Assembly (NCBI RefSeq): GCF_001713455.1
Contig: NZ_CP016464.1
Location: forward strand, 1,722,001-1,786,000
Direction: 5' to 3'
Length of the DNA: 64,000 bases
Source of the DNA: Bosea sp. RAC05
GTDB lineage: Bacteria; Pseudomonadota; Alphaproteobacteria; Rhizobiales; Beijerinckiaceae
Shown here piece by piece: positions 7,998-16,530 of this stretch. The notes under the pieces are model-generated. The model had not been told where the DNA came from, searched no databases, and was given only the letters and a program-made list of their open reading frames with translations. Both the position numbers and the translations under genes were made by a program. Numbering within the stretch: position 1 is the first letter of the stretch; the number at the start of each line of letters is the position of its first letter.

Positions 7998-10580
7998 TTG
8001 CCTACGCTTCGAGAGGGATTCGAGATCGATCCGGCGCTCGCCGGCCTGATCCGGCACATGCGGGCGATCGACGATTACCGGCAGGTCTTCGACCGGCTGC
8101 AGGCGTCCTGGGACACGCTGACGCTGCTTGGGCAACTCTCGGGCAACGCCACCGAAATGTCCGGCACGCGCTCGGCCTTCGAGACGCTGACCGCGAGCCT
8201 GCTCGGCCATCTCGCCAAGGAAACCCGCGACAAGGCGATGACCGATCTGCGCATCAAGGCGCAGAACGCCATCGACGTGCTGGTCCGCAACCTGTTCGAG
8301 CGTACGGCCGATATCGGCTTCCTCGCTGCCGACACCGACATCCGCGAGATGCTGGAGGCGCCGGTTTCGTCCGAGGCGCGCGCGGCCATCGAGGCGCGTT
8401 TCCGCGACTACGTCGCGAAGTACTCGGTCTATTCCGACATCGTGCTGGTCGACCGCGAGGGCGCGATCCGCGCCCGCCTGGCGTCCCATCCGGCGCAGGA
8501 GGCCCGCCACCCGATCGTCACGGAGGCGCTGACCTCGACCGGCGCCTATGTCGAGCATTACGGCCTCGTCGACTTCGTCGCCGACGAGAAGGCCCTGGTC
8601 TATGCCTGGCGCGTCGAGGATGCGGCCAAGCGCCCGCTCGGCGTGCTCGTCCTCGTCTTCCGGCTGGCCGACGAGATGGAGGGCATCTTCCGCAAGCTCC
8701 TGCCCGAGCATGACTGGACGGTGCTGGCCTGCGTCTCGCCCGAGGGCGAGGTGATCGCCGGCTCGTGCCCGATCCAGCTGCCGGCCGGCCTCAGGCTCTC
8801 CCCCTCCGCGCTCCAGGGGCGCGACCCGGTGATCCGCCTCGGCGGCCGGCAATATCTCGCCATGGCCTGCGGCACGGCGGGCTATCAGGGTTACATGGGG
8901 CCGGGCTGGCTCGGTCTCGGGCTGATCCCGCTCGAGGCGGCGTTCGACCAGGACGATGGCGAACTGGGCAAGAGCATCGGCGAGGATCTGCTCGCCGCGG
9001 TCACCAGCCGGGCCGGGCTGTTTTCGGACGAATTGCGCCATGTCTCGCGCCAGGCGGCGGCGATCCAGGGCGATCTCAACCGCTCGGTCTGGAACGGCTC
9101 GATCCGGCAGGCCGGCTCGACCGCCGCCAATGCCGCCTTCTCGAAGATCCTGCTCTGGGAGATCTCCAGCGCGGGCCGCAAGACGCAGGCCGTCTGCGAC
9201 GCCTCGATCGGCGACCTGCACCGCACCGTCGTCGCCGCCATCATGGAGAAGTGCCGTTCGCGCGCCGCCTTCGCCATCGACGTGATGGACCGCAATCTGT
9301 ACGAGCGCGCCAATGACTGCCGCTGGTGGGCGTTGAATGCGAGCTTCGCCCGGGTCCTGGCGGCGCCTTCGCCGGAGGGCCGCAGGCTCTGCGGCGAGAT
9401 CCTCGCCACCATCAACGCGCTCTACACCGTCTACAGCAACCTCATCCTGTTCGACACGCAGGGCGTCGTCGTCGCCGTGTCGCAGCCGTCGCAGGCGCAT
9501 CTCGTCGGGCAGAAGCTCGAGGCCGAATGGGCGGCCCGCACGCTCGCGCTGCGCACGGGGCAGCACTATGCCGTATCGGCCTTCGAGCCGACGCCGCTCT
9601 ACGGCGAGGCCGCGACGCTGATCTACACCGCCGCGGTCCAGAGCCCGGTCGGGGGCAGGGCGCTCGGCGGCATCGCCATCGTCTTCGACTCGACCCCACA
9701 ATTTTCGGCGATCCTCGCCGATTCGCTCCCGACCGACGAGGAAGGCGCGGCCCTGCCGGGGTCCTTCGCGCTGCTGGTGGACGGCGATGGCCGGATCATC
9801 TCCTCCAGCGATCCGCGTTTCCCCGTGGGTGCTCAAAGCCCGCTGCCGATCGATGCCGCCACGCTCGAGCGCGATGGCGATCTCGCCGGCATCCGCAGCT
9901 TCGAGGGCAAGCACATGGCGGTCGGCGCCGCGCTCTCGAAGGGCTATCGCGAATACAAGACCAGCGACGGTCACCGTGCCGACGTCGTGGCGCTCTGCGC
10001 GGTCCCGCTCGGCGAGGTCGCGACGGACGCAGGGGCGAAGACGGCGGTCGGGGGAGCAGGGCGGGGCGCGCTCGCGGCTCACAAGCCCGCCGACGGGGTC
10101 GAGGCCTTCGAGGTCGCGACCTTCCATATCGGTCGGCACTGGCTCGGCGTCCCGGCCCGCGACGTCATCGAGGCGGTCGACATCGCCGGCCTCAAGCCCT
10201 CGGCCAAGAAGGCGGGAGACGGCCTGCTCGCCGGCTACAAGCTGCATGAGGGCCAGCCGGTGCCCGTGCTGCGCCTCGCCCGGCTGCTCGGCATTCCCGA
10301 TGCCTCCTCCGACGAGCAGCAGATCGTCATCGTGCGGGCGGCCGGCCGCACGCTCGGGCTCATCGTCGATGCGCTCGGCCTGATCCCCGAGATCGCGGCC
10401 TCGGAACTGCAGCCGCTGCGCGACCTGACCTCGAAGACCGACGTCCCCGCGCTCGGCGTCGTCGCGACCCGCAACGCCCGCGGCGAACCGGCGGGCATGC
10501 TGATGCTGCTCGATGTCGACCGCCTCGGTGCGCGCCTTCAGGGCGAAGGCGGACCGGCGCTGGTCCAGGCGGCGGAGTAG
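7998..10580 (+). CDS. Large soluble tandem-sensor protein with C-terminal CheW domain
   Basis: About 860 residues. Two related sensory regions are visible: about 78-330, starting AQNAIDVLVRNLFERTADIG with a later YSVYSDIVLVDREGAI, and about 408-680, starting RAAFAIDVMDRNLYERANDC with a later YTVYSNLILFDTQGVV. Spacing and motifs repeat, indicating internal duplication of a Cache/PAS-like sensor. About 700-845 is a CheW domain (FHIGRHWLGVPARDVIEAVD, VPVLRLARLLGIPDAS, IVIVRAAGRTLGLIVDALG). No signal peptide or transmembrane segment is evident. CheW docks receptors to the CheA kinase. Start: TTG at 7998 with GGAGG 10 nt upstream; an upstream TTG at 7935 is the alternative. No other che gene is adjacent. 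Confidence 0.8.
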   Translation: MPTLREGFEIDPALAGLIRHMRAIDDYRQVFDRLQASWDTLTLLGQLSGNATEMSGTRSAFETLTASLLGHLAKETRDKAMTDLRIKAQNAIDVLVRNLFERTADIGFLAADTDIREMLEAPVSSEARAAIEARFRDYVAKYSVYSDIVLVDREGAIRARLASHPAQEARHPIVTEALTSTGAYVEHYGLVDFVADEKALVYAWRVEDAAKRPLGVLVLVFRLADEMEGIFRKLLPEHDWTVLACVSPEGEVIAGSCPIQLPAGLRLSPSALQGRDPVIRLGGRQYLAMACGTAGYQGYMGPGWLGLGLIPLEAAFDQDDGELGKSIGEDLLAAVTSRAGLFSDELRHVSRQAAAIQGDLNRSVWNGSIRQAGSTAANAAFSKILLWEISSAGRKTQAVCDASIGDLHRTVVAAIMEKCRSRAAFAIDVMDRNLYERANDCRWWALNASFARVLAAPSPEGRRLCGEILATINALYTVYSNLILFDTQGVVVAVSQPSQAHLVGQKLEAEWAARTLALRTGQHYAVSAFEPTPLYGEAATLIYTAAVQSPVGGRALGGIAIVFDSTPQFSAILADSLPTDEEGAALPGSFALLVDGDGRIISSSDPRFPVGAQSPLPIDAATLERDGDLAGIRSFEGKHMAVGAALSKGYREYKTSDGHRADVVALCAVPLGEVATDAGAKTAVGGAGRGALAAHKPADGVEAFEVATFHIGRHWLGVPARDVIEAVDIAGLKPSAKKAGDGLLAGYKLHEGQPVPVLRLARLLGIPDASSDEQQIVIVRAAGRTLGLIVDALGLIPEIAASELQPLRDLTSKTDVPALGVVATRNARGEPAGMLMLLDVDRLGARLQGEGGPALVQAAE

Positions 10581-10587
10581 GCGCCGC

Positions 10588-11043
10588 TCAGCGGACCGGA
10601 CACCAGTCCCAGAAGCCGGTCGTGCGCGCCGGCGTGGTATAGAACCAGCAATAGCCCGAACGCGGCGGCTGCCCGGCCCACGACACCGCCGCCGCCCCTG
10701 CGATGAAGCCGATCGCGGCGCCCGCCGCGATGGCCCCGCCCCGGTTCCAGTGGCGACGGGGATGGACGACGACGACATGCGCCGGCCTGTGGTGCCGGAC
10801 AACCGTACGGCCGCGATAGACCTGTCCACGGTTGACATGGGAGCGGTTGACCTGCGGCCGCTGGCCGCGATGCGCCCGGTTCACTGATCCCTGGCGGTGA
10901 TCCCGGACGCTCTGGCGCGAGACCTCGCGGCCGGAGCTGCGCACCTGCGCCTCGGCCGACCCTGTGCCGGGCACTGGAGGACTGAAGCCCGCCATGAAGG
11001 CGAACAACAGGGCGAGCGATTTCACCGTCAGATTCTTGCGCAT
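10588..11043 (-). CDS. Small exported basic protein of unknown function
   Basis: 151 residues. A signal peptide (MRKNLTVKSLALLFAFMAGF, cleavage near AEAQ) is followed by an Arg/His/Asn-rich region with NR repeats, then a Gly/Ala hydrophobic stretch (AIAAGAAIGFIAGAAAVSWA) and a Cys/Trp-containing tail (CWFYTTP, FWDWCPVR). This architecture is common among small rhizobial exported proteins with a glycine-zipper-like helix. The start at 11043 is supported by GGAGG 5 nt upstream. It converges on the CheW gene with a 7-bp gap. Function not known. Confidence 0.65.
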   Translation of the reverse strand: MRKNLTVKSLALLFAFMAGFSPPVPGTGSAEAQVRSSGREVSRQSVRDHRQGSVNRAHRGQRPQVNRSHVNRGQVYRGRTVVRHHRPAHVVVVHPRRHWNRGGAIAAGAAIGFIAGAAAVSWAGQPPRSGYCWFYTTPARTTGFWDWCPVR

Positions 11044-11265
11044 GCGAACCTCCCTCACTGGCCTGGCCCCGGCGCCAGTGCCCCGTCTTCATCGAGAAGG
11101 CCTGGGCCTCGACCACCATGGCGCGGCGCCATGGCTGATGCACGCGCGGCGAGTCTCAGCATGACCGTCCTCTACGCCATGGACCCTTTCGGTTGAGTCC
11201 TTGCTAAAGCAAAACGAAAATGAAACTGTCATTACCCAAGGGAAAAATCCAGGGGGAACAGGACG

Positions 11266-11718
11266 ATGACTGGAGTTCGACATAAATCTGCACTACTCGC
11301 TTTCTTGTCACTCTTCATTTTTGGCGATGTGAATTCAGCCGACGCGCAGCAGCGCTACCCCGGAGAGCGCTCAAGCTGCCCTCCCGGAACTGTCTTTGTA
11401 CGTGAAACTGGCGACTGCGTTCAGCGCCGCAGGAGCGGTGGCTTTGATCGAGGCGAAGACGAGCGTGTCGATCGCCGGTCGGACAGACGGACGGAGCGGC
11501 GCCCCGACTATCGCGACGACCGTTACCGGGACCGGCGCGAATATCGGCCCGAGCCCCGCCGCGAAGTGAGCACGGTTTGCCGCTTCCGGAGCGGTCCGCG
11601 TGCCGGCACGTCGTTCGACTATGCTGCCTTTGGAATGGCTCCGATCGCGGTCGGCGGCCCCTGCAACGACGGCGTGGCCAGCCAGGGCGTTGTGGTCAGC
11701 AATCGCTATCGGCGCTAG
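11266..11718 (+). CDS. Small exported Arg/Asp-rich protein
   Basis: 150 residues. Signal peptide about 1-27 (LLAFLSLFIFGDVNSADAQ). A CPPGTVFVRETGDC motif brings two Cys close together. A charged low-complexity centre is rich in RDDR/DRR repeats (about 62-103), and a C-terminal domain holds VCRFRSGPRAG and GGPCNDG. Four Cys suggest two disulfides in the periplasm. The upstream region and the signal-peptide codons are visibly more AT-rich than neighbouring genes. The family is not recognised and no function is proposed. Confidence 0.65.
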   Translation: MTGVRHKSALLAFLSLFIFGDVNSADAQQRYPGERSSCPPGTVFVRETGDCVQRRRSGGFDRGEDERVDRRSDRRTERRPDYRDDRYRDRREYRPEPRREVSTVCRFRSGPRAGTSFDYAAFGMAPIAVGGPCNDGVASQGVVVSNRYRR

Positions 11719-12065
11719 AACGAATTTCGAGTTGATCGAATCTTGTGGGATTCTCAAAATCAGCGACGAGTTGATTTGGACTGGGCGCCAGATCGAAGGC
11801 CGGCTGGCATGTCGACAGCTCTTTTTGGGGTTGCCGGTCGAATGCGCTGGCTCATCTCGCCAGGGTGCCTTGGCCTTCACCTGCAGGAAATGACCTGTCT
11901 TGGCCGTTTCCACCGCACCTCGCTTGCCAGCCCCATCCTTTTCTGTCATACGCGCGGCCTTCGATCGCCCGGCTGATAAGGGCTGCCGTGGCGGTCGATC
12001 TTTGCTTCCAGCAAGCAAACATGAAGCGGCGCCGTTTGCGCGCTCGCGACCTATGAGGAGCGAAA
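11719..12065. other. Intergenic region ahead of rpmI-rplT
   Basis: 347 bp with no credible gene. It should hold the rpmI promoter and leader. I looked for an L20-binding leader pseudoknot like that of other bacteria but could not recognise one by eye. GAGGAG at 12055-12060 is the rpmI Shine-Dalgarno. Confidence 0.6.
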
Positions 12066-12266
12066 ATGCCCAAGATCAAGACGAAATCGGCCGCCAAGAA
12101 GCGGTTCAAGATCACCGGAACCGGCAAGGTTATGTACGCCCAGGCCGGCAAGCGTCACGGGATGATCAAGCGGACCAACAAGCAGCTCCGCAATCACCGC
12201 GGCACCACCGTCCTCTTCGAGGGCGATGCGGCCAACGTGAAGAAATATTTCCTCCCCAACGGCTGA
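12066..12266 (+). CDS. rpmI: 50S ribosomal protein L35
   Basis: 66 residues, normal length for L35. The family start [20 protein letters not shown] and the ending [10 protein letters not shown] are intact. L35 is a small basic protein of the large ribosomal subunit. GAGGAG lies 5 nt upstream of the ATG. It forms an operon with rplT, 28 bp downstream. Confidence 0.98.
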   Translation: MPKIKTKSAAKKRFKITGTGKVMYAQAGKRHGMIKRTNKQLRNHRGTTVLFEGDAANVKKYFLPNG

Positions 12267-12294
12267 CGCCCCCTAACCTTTCCGGAGATCGAAC

Positions 12295-12675
12295 ATGGCT
12301 CGCGTGAAACGGGGCGTAACGTCCCATGCCAAGCACAAGAAGACACTCAAGGCCGCCAAGGGCTTCTATGGCCGCCGCAAGAACACGATCCGCGCCGCCA
12401 AGGCGGCCGTCGATCGCTCGATGCAGTACGCCTATCGCGACCGCAAGAACAAGAAGCGCTCGTTCCGCGCGCTCTGGATCCAGCGCCTGAACGCCTCGGT
12501 GCGTGAGCACGGCCTGGTCTATTCGGTGTTCATCAACGGCCTGCACAAGGCCGGCATCGAGCTCGACCGCAAGACCCTCTCGGCGATGGCCATCGACGAC
12601 GCCGCCTCCTTCACGGCGGTGGTCGAGGCGGTCAAGGCCGCGCTCGCCGCCGAGCCGCAGGCCCAGGCCGCCTGA
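12295..12675 (+). CDS. rplT: 50S ribosomal protein L20
   Basis: 126 residues. L20 binds 23S rRNA directly and is needed for early 50S assembly; in several bacteria it also represses its own operon. Diagnostic segments: [66 protein letters not shown] precedes the ATG. An intrinsic terminator follows at 12701-12730. In many relatives pheS comes next, but here four reverse-strand genes intervene. Confidence 0.98.
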   Translation: MARVKRGVTSHAKHKKTLKAAKGFYGRRKNTIRAAKAAVDRSMQYAYRDRKNKKRSFRALWIQRLNASVREHGLVYSVFINGLHKAGIELDRKTLSAMAIDDAASFTAVVEAVKAALAAEPQAQAA

Positions 12676-12700
12676 GCTTTCGGCTTCGACGAGATACGGA

Positions 12701-12730
12701 AAAAGGCCGGCAGCGATGCCGGCCTTTTTT
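12701..12730 (+). terminator. Intrinsic terminator of rpmI-rplT
   Basis: GGCCGGC (12705-12711), loop AGCGAT, GCCGGCC (12718-12724), then TTTTTT. An A-run precedes the stem, so it could also act on the opposite strand. Confidence 0.92.
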
Positions 12731-12762
12731 GTTTGCTCAATGTCGTCATTCACGGGCGTAGC

Positions 12763-12827
12763 GAAGCGGAGACCCGAGAATCCCTTGAAGGAGATGCTCG
12801 GGTCTTCGCCCGAGCATGACGCGGATG
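12763..12827. repeat. Palindromic intergenic repeat
   Basis: The core is a perfect hairpin, ATGCTCGGG (12794-12802), loop TCTTCG, CCCGAGCAT (12809-12817), preceded by a GTAGCGAAGCGGAGACCCGA segment. There is no T-run. The 12-base string GAGATGCTCGGG recurs after pheT (20147-20158), suggesting a dispersed extragenic palindromic element. Confidence 0.55.
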
Positions 12828-12829
12828 CT

Positions 12830-13612
12830 CTAAGTCTGCACGCCATCCTCCGTCGCCGGGCGCCAGTTGTCGCCCGCGCCCTCGACGATGCGGGCATAGG
12901 CCTCCTCCGGCGTATCGGCATAGGCGAAGAGGGCGAGGTCCTGCGCCCGGATCAGCCCGGCCTGCGCCATCACCTCGAGGTTCAGCAACGCCTGCCAGTA
13001 GGCGCGGTCGTAGAGCACGATCGGGACGGGGCGCATCTTGCCGGTCTGCACCAGCGTCAAGATCTCGAAGAGTTCGTCGAGCGTGCCGAAGCCGCCGGGG
13101 AAGACCACCAGTGCGGCTGCCCGCATCGCCAGATGCATCTTGCGCATCGCGAAATAATGGAAGCGGAAGGTCAGATCCGGTGTCGACCAGGCGTTGGGCT
13201 CCTGCTCATGCGGAAGCGTGATGTTGAAGCCGATCGAGAGCGCGCCGGCCTCCGTCGCACCGCGATTGGCGGCTTCCATGATGCCCGGCCCGCCGCCGGT
13301 GGCGATGACGTGGTCGCGCCCGAGATCGCCCGGCGCCAGCGCGCCGCCGCGCTCCGAGGCGAGCTTGGCGAAGGCCCGCGCCGCCTCGTACCAGGGCTCT
13401 CCCTCCCGCACCCGCGCCGAGCCGAAGACGACGATCGTCGAGAGGATGCCGCGGGCGCGCAAGTGGTCCTCGGCCTTCTGGTATTCGAGCATGAAGCGCA
13501 CGCCGCGCGTCGAATCGCCGAGGATGAAGTCGGGGTCGAGCGCCGCCAGGCGGTAGGAGGGCGAGGCCTTCTGCGCCGTGCTGTCGCGCGGCGGGACGTC
13601 GGCTTTGGGCAT
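12830..13612 (-). CDS. LOG family (TIGR00730) Rossmann-fold nucleotide hydrolase
   Basis: 260 residues. The lysine-decarboxylase-like/LOG signatures GGGPGIMEAANRGA and PGGFGTLDELFE are both present. Characterised LOG proteins hydrolyse nucleoside 5'-monophosphates to a free base plus ribose 5-phosphate, with cytokinin ribotides in plant-associated organisms; others cleave AMP. It is longer than plant LOG at the N-terminus, as in the bacterial group with a leading helical segment. First of four reverse-strand genes lying between rplT and pheS. Substrate not predictable. Confidence 0.9.
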   Translation of the reverse strand: MPKADVPPRDSTAQKASPSYRLAALDPDFILGDSTRGVRFMLEYQKAEDHLRARGILSTIVVFGSARVREGEPWYEAARAFAKLASERGGALAPGDLGRDHVIATGGGPGIMEAANRGATEAGALSIGFNITLPHEQEPNAWSTPDLTFRFHYFAMRKMHLAMRAAALVVFPGGFGTLDELFEILTLVQTGKMRPVPIVLYDRAYWQALLNLEVMAQAGLIRAQDLALFAYADTPEEAYARIVEGAGDNWRPATEDGVQT

Positions 13613-13644
13613 CGCAGCGATTCCTGTCCGGGTTGGGCGTCAGC

Positions 13645-14262
13645 CTACGCCAGATAGGAACGCAGCACCGCCACCATCCGATCCGCGCCGGTGTTGTGCG
13701 GCAGCAGCGTCAGGAAACGCCCGTCGCGGTCCATCAGATAGGTCAGCGAGCCATGGTCGACGCTGTGCTCGCCGGGGCCGTGATGCGGCAGCGTCAGCTT
13801 GCGCCGGTGGACCTTGTAGGCCTTCGCCACCGCGGCGATCTGCGCCTCGCTGCCGGTCAGCCCGATCAGGCGGGGATGGAAGGCGCCGACATAGGCCGCC
13901 AGCACGGCGGGCGTGTCATGGGCGGGATCGACGGTGACGAAGAGCGGCGCGACGCGATCCGCCAGCGGGCCGAGCCCGTCCAGCGCCTGCGCGATCGTCG
14001 GCAGGTCGATCGGGCAGGTGTCGGTGCAGCGGGTGAAGCCGAAATAGACCAGCATGAAGCGCCCACGGAAGTCGCCGTCGCTGACGGCCTTGCCGCTGTG
14101 GTCCACCAGCGAGAACGGCCCGCCGAACCGCCCCGCCAGCGGATCGGGCCGGGGGGAGGCCGCGGCGTGCCCGGCATGGCCGTGATGCTGCGCCAGCGCC
14201 GGCAGGCTCCAGCCGGCGGCGAGCCCGGCCAGCAGAGCGCGTCGCGTCGGGCTTGCCCGCAT
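13645..14262 (-). CDS. SCO family copper chaperone/thiol protein
   Basis: 205 residues. The thioredoxin-like SCO1/SenC fold has the copper-binding CxxxC (FTRCTDTCPID) and the distal His in HSVDHGSLTYL. SCO proteins deliver copper to, or reduce, the CuA site of cytochrome oxidase in the periplasm. The N-terminus has twin arginines ahead of a hydrophobic run (SPTRRALLAGLAAGWSLPAL), so Tat or Sec export is likely. A His-rich linker (QHHGHAGHA) follows the cleavage site. ATG at 14262 sits 8 bp after the stop of the preceding gene, suggesting an operon of three exported proteins (14821-15291, 14271-14816, then this gene). Confidence 0.9.
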   Translation of the reverse strand: MRASPTRRALLAGLAAGWSLPALAQHHGHAGHAAASPRPDPLAGRFGGPFSLVDHSGKAVSDGDFRGRFMLVYFGFTRCTDTCPIDLPTIAQALDGLGPLADRVAPLFVTVDPAHDTPAVLAAYVGAFHPRLIGLTGSEAQIAAVAKAYKVHRRKLTLPHHGPGEHSVDHGSLTYLMDRDGRFLTLLPHNTGADRMVAVLRSYLA

Positions 14263-14270
14263 CCTCGCGC

Positions 14271-14816
14271 TCAGGGCTTCGGCTTGGGCACGAGGCCCTT
14301 GATACCGAGCGGGCCGGTCTCGGCGATGATCGCATTCGCCTCCGGATCGGCCCGCCACCATTCCGGCGCGGCGCCGTTGCGGGCCTCCCATTGCGTCTTG
14401 AAGCGCTCGGTCGGCGTGAACGGGGCTGTACTGCCGGCCTCGCGGACGCCCTGCGCGAAGAACAGGGTGATCGCCGGGTTCTCGATCAAGAGCCCGTCAG
14501 CCTCGACCTCCCGGCCGCAGAAGCCGGCGAGATCGGGCGCAGCCCCGGCGAAATCGACCTGCCCCTTGCCGACCAGCCGGAAGCGCCCATCCGCATCGAG
14601 AATGCCGAGCTGGCGCTTGCCGGCGCCGCAATCGGGCGCGCAGACGCCCTTGAGATGGCAGAGCGCCTCGATGACGCGCCCCTTCAGCACGACCGGCTTT
14701 TCGTGCGGGATGCCCCAGGGCTCGGCGGCCTGGGCGACGACCGGAGCCAAGGCGGCCAGCGCCGCGACGCCAAGCCCCGCTGCGCTCCTCAGGATGAGGG
14801 CTGAAAACGTGCCCAT
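14271..14816 (-). CDS. Exported Cys-containing protein, paralogue-like to the upstream gene
   Basis: 181 residues. A signal peptide (about 1-30, ending VVAQAAEP) is followed by a beta-rich domain with VVLKGRVIEALCHLKGVCAP, a second Cys (DCGAGK) and LGILDADGRFRL. The pattern G-x-hydrophobic-x-Cys, Cys, DADG, then a hydrophobic strand and VEADG matches the neighbouring 14821-15291 protein, so both appear to share one OB-like fold. Start: ATG at 14816, 4 bp after the preceding stop, so likely translationally linked. Its place next to SCO suggests a periplasmic metal- or redox-linked role, which is inference only. Confidence 0.65.
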   Translation of the reverse strand: MGTFSALILRSAAGLGVAALAALAPVVAQAAEPWGIPHEKPVVLKGRVIEALCHLKGVCAPDCGAGKRQLGILDADGRFRLVGKGQVDFAGAAPDLAGFCGREVEADGLLIENPAITLFFAQGVREAGSTAPFTPTERFKTQWEARNGAAPEWWRADPEANAIIAETGPLGIKGLVPKPKP

Positions 14817-14820
14817 CGCC

Positions 14821-15291
14821 TCAGTTCCCGAACGGCTGGATGCCGTGCTCGTCATGGGTCAGGTTGATCACGCCCTTGTCGTCGGCGATCTTGTCCACGA
14901 GCAGGTATTTCACCCCGTCGCGCTCGAGCAGTTCGCCGTCCACCGTGACCTCATGCGCCATCAGCCGGGCGATGCGCGGATTGGCGGCGCTGTCGCTGTC
15001 GTCGCCGATGCGCAGGATCAAATAGAGCGCGCCATCAGCGTCGCGGATCGCGACGGGAATGCCGCCGAGCGCGCACCAGACGGCGCATTGGTGATGGGCG
15101 CTGCCCTTGGCGAACATCAGCCCGCTGACCGTGCACCAGCTGTCGGCGATCTCGCCGGTGATGCGCACGCGCGCCCCATCCTGCGCCAGGGCCGGCCCGG
15201 CAAGGCCGAGCGCCAGCAGCACAGCGGCGATCGGGGCGCGCAGCCGCCGCCACAGGGCCAGGCTCGGACGCGTTTGCGACAGCCCTGTCAT
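14821..15291 (-). CDS. Exported Cys/His protein in the SCO operon
   Basis: 156 residues. Signal peptide: hydrophobic core IAAVLLALGLAGPALAQ at about 20-36. The mature domain has ITGEIADSWCTVSG, then AHHQCAVWCALGGIP with two Cys three residues apart and adjacent His, and IRDADGALYLIL. The three Cys and paired His could bind a metal or form a disulfide. It shares a motif order with the next gene, indicating duplication. ATG at 15291 is chosen because it begins the signal peptide; the frame is open upstream. It is divergent from pheS (129 bp). Confidence 0.65.
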   Translation of the reverse strand: MTGLSQTRPSLALWRRLRAPIAAVLLALGLAGPALAQDGARVRITGEIADSWCTVSGLMFAKGSAHHQCAVWCALGGIPVAIRDADGALYLILRIGDDSDSAANPRIARLMAHEVTVDGELLERDGVKYLLVDKIADDKGVINLTHDEHGIQPFGN

Positions 15292-15419
15292 GAAGCGGCG
15301 CCCATCATCGTCAAACCCCCGGGATTTGCGAGCGCCAGCCTGCTTTGCCGGCGTGATTGCCTCTAGCATCGAGGCTGGCGACACCCTAGAAGATGCCTCG
15401 CAAACGGACCAGAGCAGGC

Positions 15420-16502
15420 ATGAACGAGATCGATCACTTGGGCGCGAGCCTTCTTGCCGAGATTGCCCAGGCGCAGGACGAAGCCGCGCTGGAGCAGGTC
15501 AGGATCGGCGCGCTCGGCAAGGCCGGCTCGATCTCGGCGCTGCTGAAGACGCTGGGCGCGATGACGCCCGACGAGCGCAAGGAGAAGGGGCCGCTGATCA
15601 ACGGCCTGCGCGACCAGGTCCAGACGGCGCTGTCGGCCCGCAAGGAGGCGCTGGCCGAGACCGCGCTCGAGGCCAGGCTGTCCGCCGAGACGATCGACGT
15701 CTCGCTGCCGGTGCGCGAGGGGCCCGAGGCGCGCGGCCGCATCCACCCGATCAGCCAGGTCATCGACGAGATCACCGCGATCTTCGGCGACATGGGCTTC
15801 TCGATCGCCGAGGGACCTGATGTCGAGACCGACGACCTCAACTTCACCAAGCTGAACTTCCCCGTCGGCCATCCGGCCCGGGAGATGCACGACACCTTCT
15901 TCTTCGCGCCCGATGCGAATGGCGAGCGCAAGCTGCTGCGCACCCACACCTCACCGGTCCAGGTCCGCACCATGCTGGCCCAGCAGCCGCCGATCCGCGT
16001 GATCTGCCCGGGCCGCACCTACCGGATGGATTCGGACCAGACGCACACGCCGATGTTCCACCAGGTCGAGGGGCTGGTGATCGACAAGAAGGCCCATATG
16101 GGCCACCTCAAGTGGATCCTCGAGGAGTTCTGCAAGGCGTTCTTCGAGATCGACACGGTCAAGATGCGCTTCCGGCCGTCCTTCTTCCCCTTCACCGAGC
16201 CCTCGGTCGAGGTCGACATCCAGTGCTCGCGCAAGGGCGGCGAGATCCGCTTCGGCGAGGGCGAGGACTGGCTCGAGATCCTCGGCTGCGGCATGGTCCA
16301 CCCGAACGTGCTGCGCAATTGCGGGCTCGATCCGGAAATCTACCAGGGCTTCGCCTGGGGCATGGGCATCGACCGCATCGCCATGCTGAAATACGGCATG
16401 CCGGACCTGCGCCCCTTCTTCGAGGCGGATGTGCGCTGGCTGAGCCATTACGGCTTCCGCCCGCTCGACCTGCCGACGCTGACCGGCGGTCTCTCCGCGT
16501 GA
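15420..16502 (+). CDS. pheS: Phenylalanyl-tRNA synthetase alpha subunit
   Basis: 360 residues, the usual bacterial length. The N-terminal coiled coil (about 1-85) contacts tRNA. The class II catalytic core holds the motif 2 region ([19 protein letters not shown]), [17 protein letters not shown] and motif 3 ([20 protein letters not shown]). It charges tRNA-Phe as an alpha2beta2 enzyme with PheT. ATG at 15420 is used. The partner pheT begins 1.2 kb later, after an inserted glycosyltransferase gene on the same strand. Confidence 0.98.
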   Translation: MNEIDHLGASLLAEIAQAQDEAALEQVRIGALGKAGSISALLKTLGAMTPDERKEKGPLINGLRDQVQTALSARKEALAETALEARLSAETIDVSLPVREGPEARGRIHPISQVIDEITAIFGDMGFSIAEGPDVETDDLNFTKLNFPVGHPAREMHDTFFFAPDANGERKLLRTHTSPVQVRTMLAQQPPIRVICPGRTYRMDSDQTHTPMFHQVEGLVIDKKAHMGHLKWILEEFCKAFFEIDTVKMRFRPSFFPFTEPSVEVDIQCSRKGGEIRFGEGEDWLEILGCGMVHPNVLRNCGLDPEIYQGFAWGMGIDRIAMLKYGMPDLRPFFEADVRWLSHYGFRPLDLPTLTGGLSA

Positions 16503-16530
16503 GTGCCGCCGCCAACCGGAGGGCGATGTC

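Noticed and set aside
6756..10838. Very long reverse-strand open frame (1360 codons) across the CheW gene
   Set aside because: Antisense shadow caused by high GC and codon bias. Arg/Gly-rich with no domain, while the plus strand carries a clear exported protein and the CheW protein.
11719..12065. L20-responsive leader ahead of rpmI
   Set aside because: No mimic of the 23S L20 site could be recognised by eye; a covariance search would be needed.
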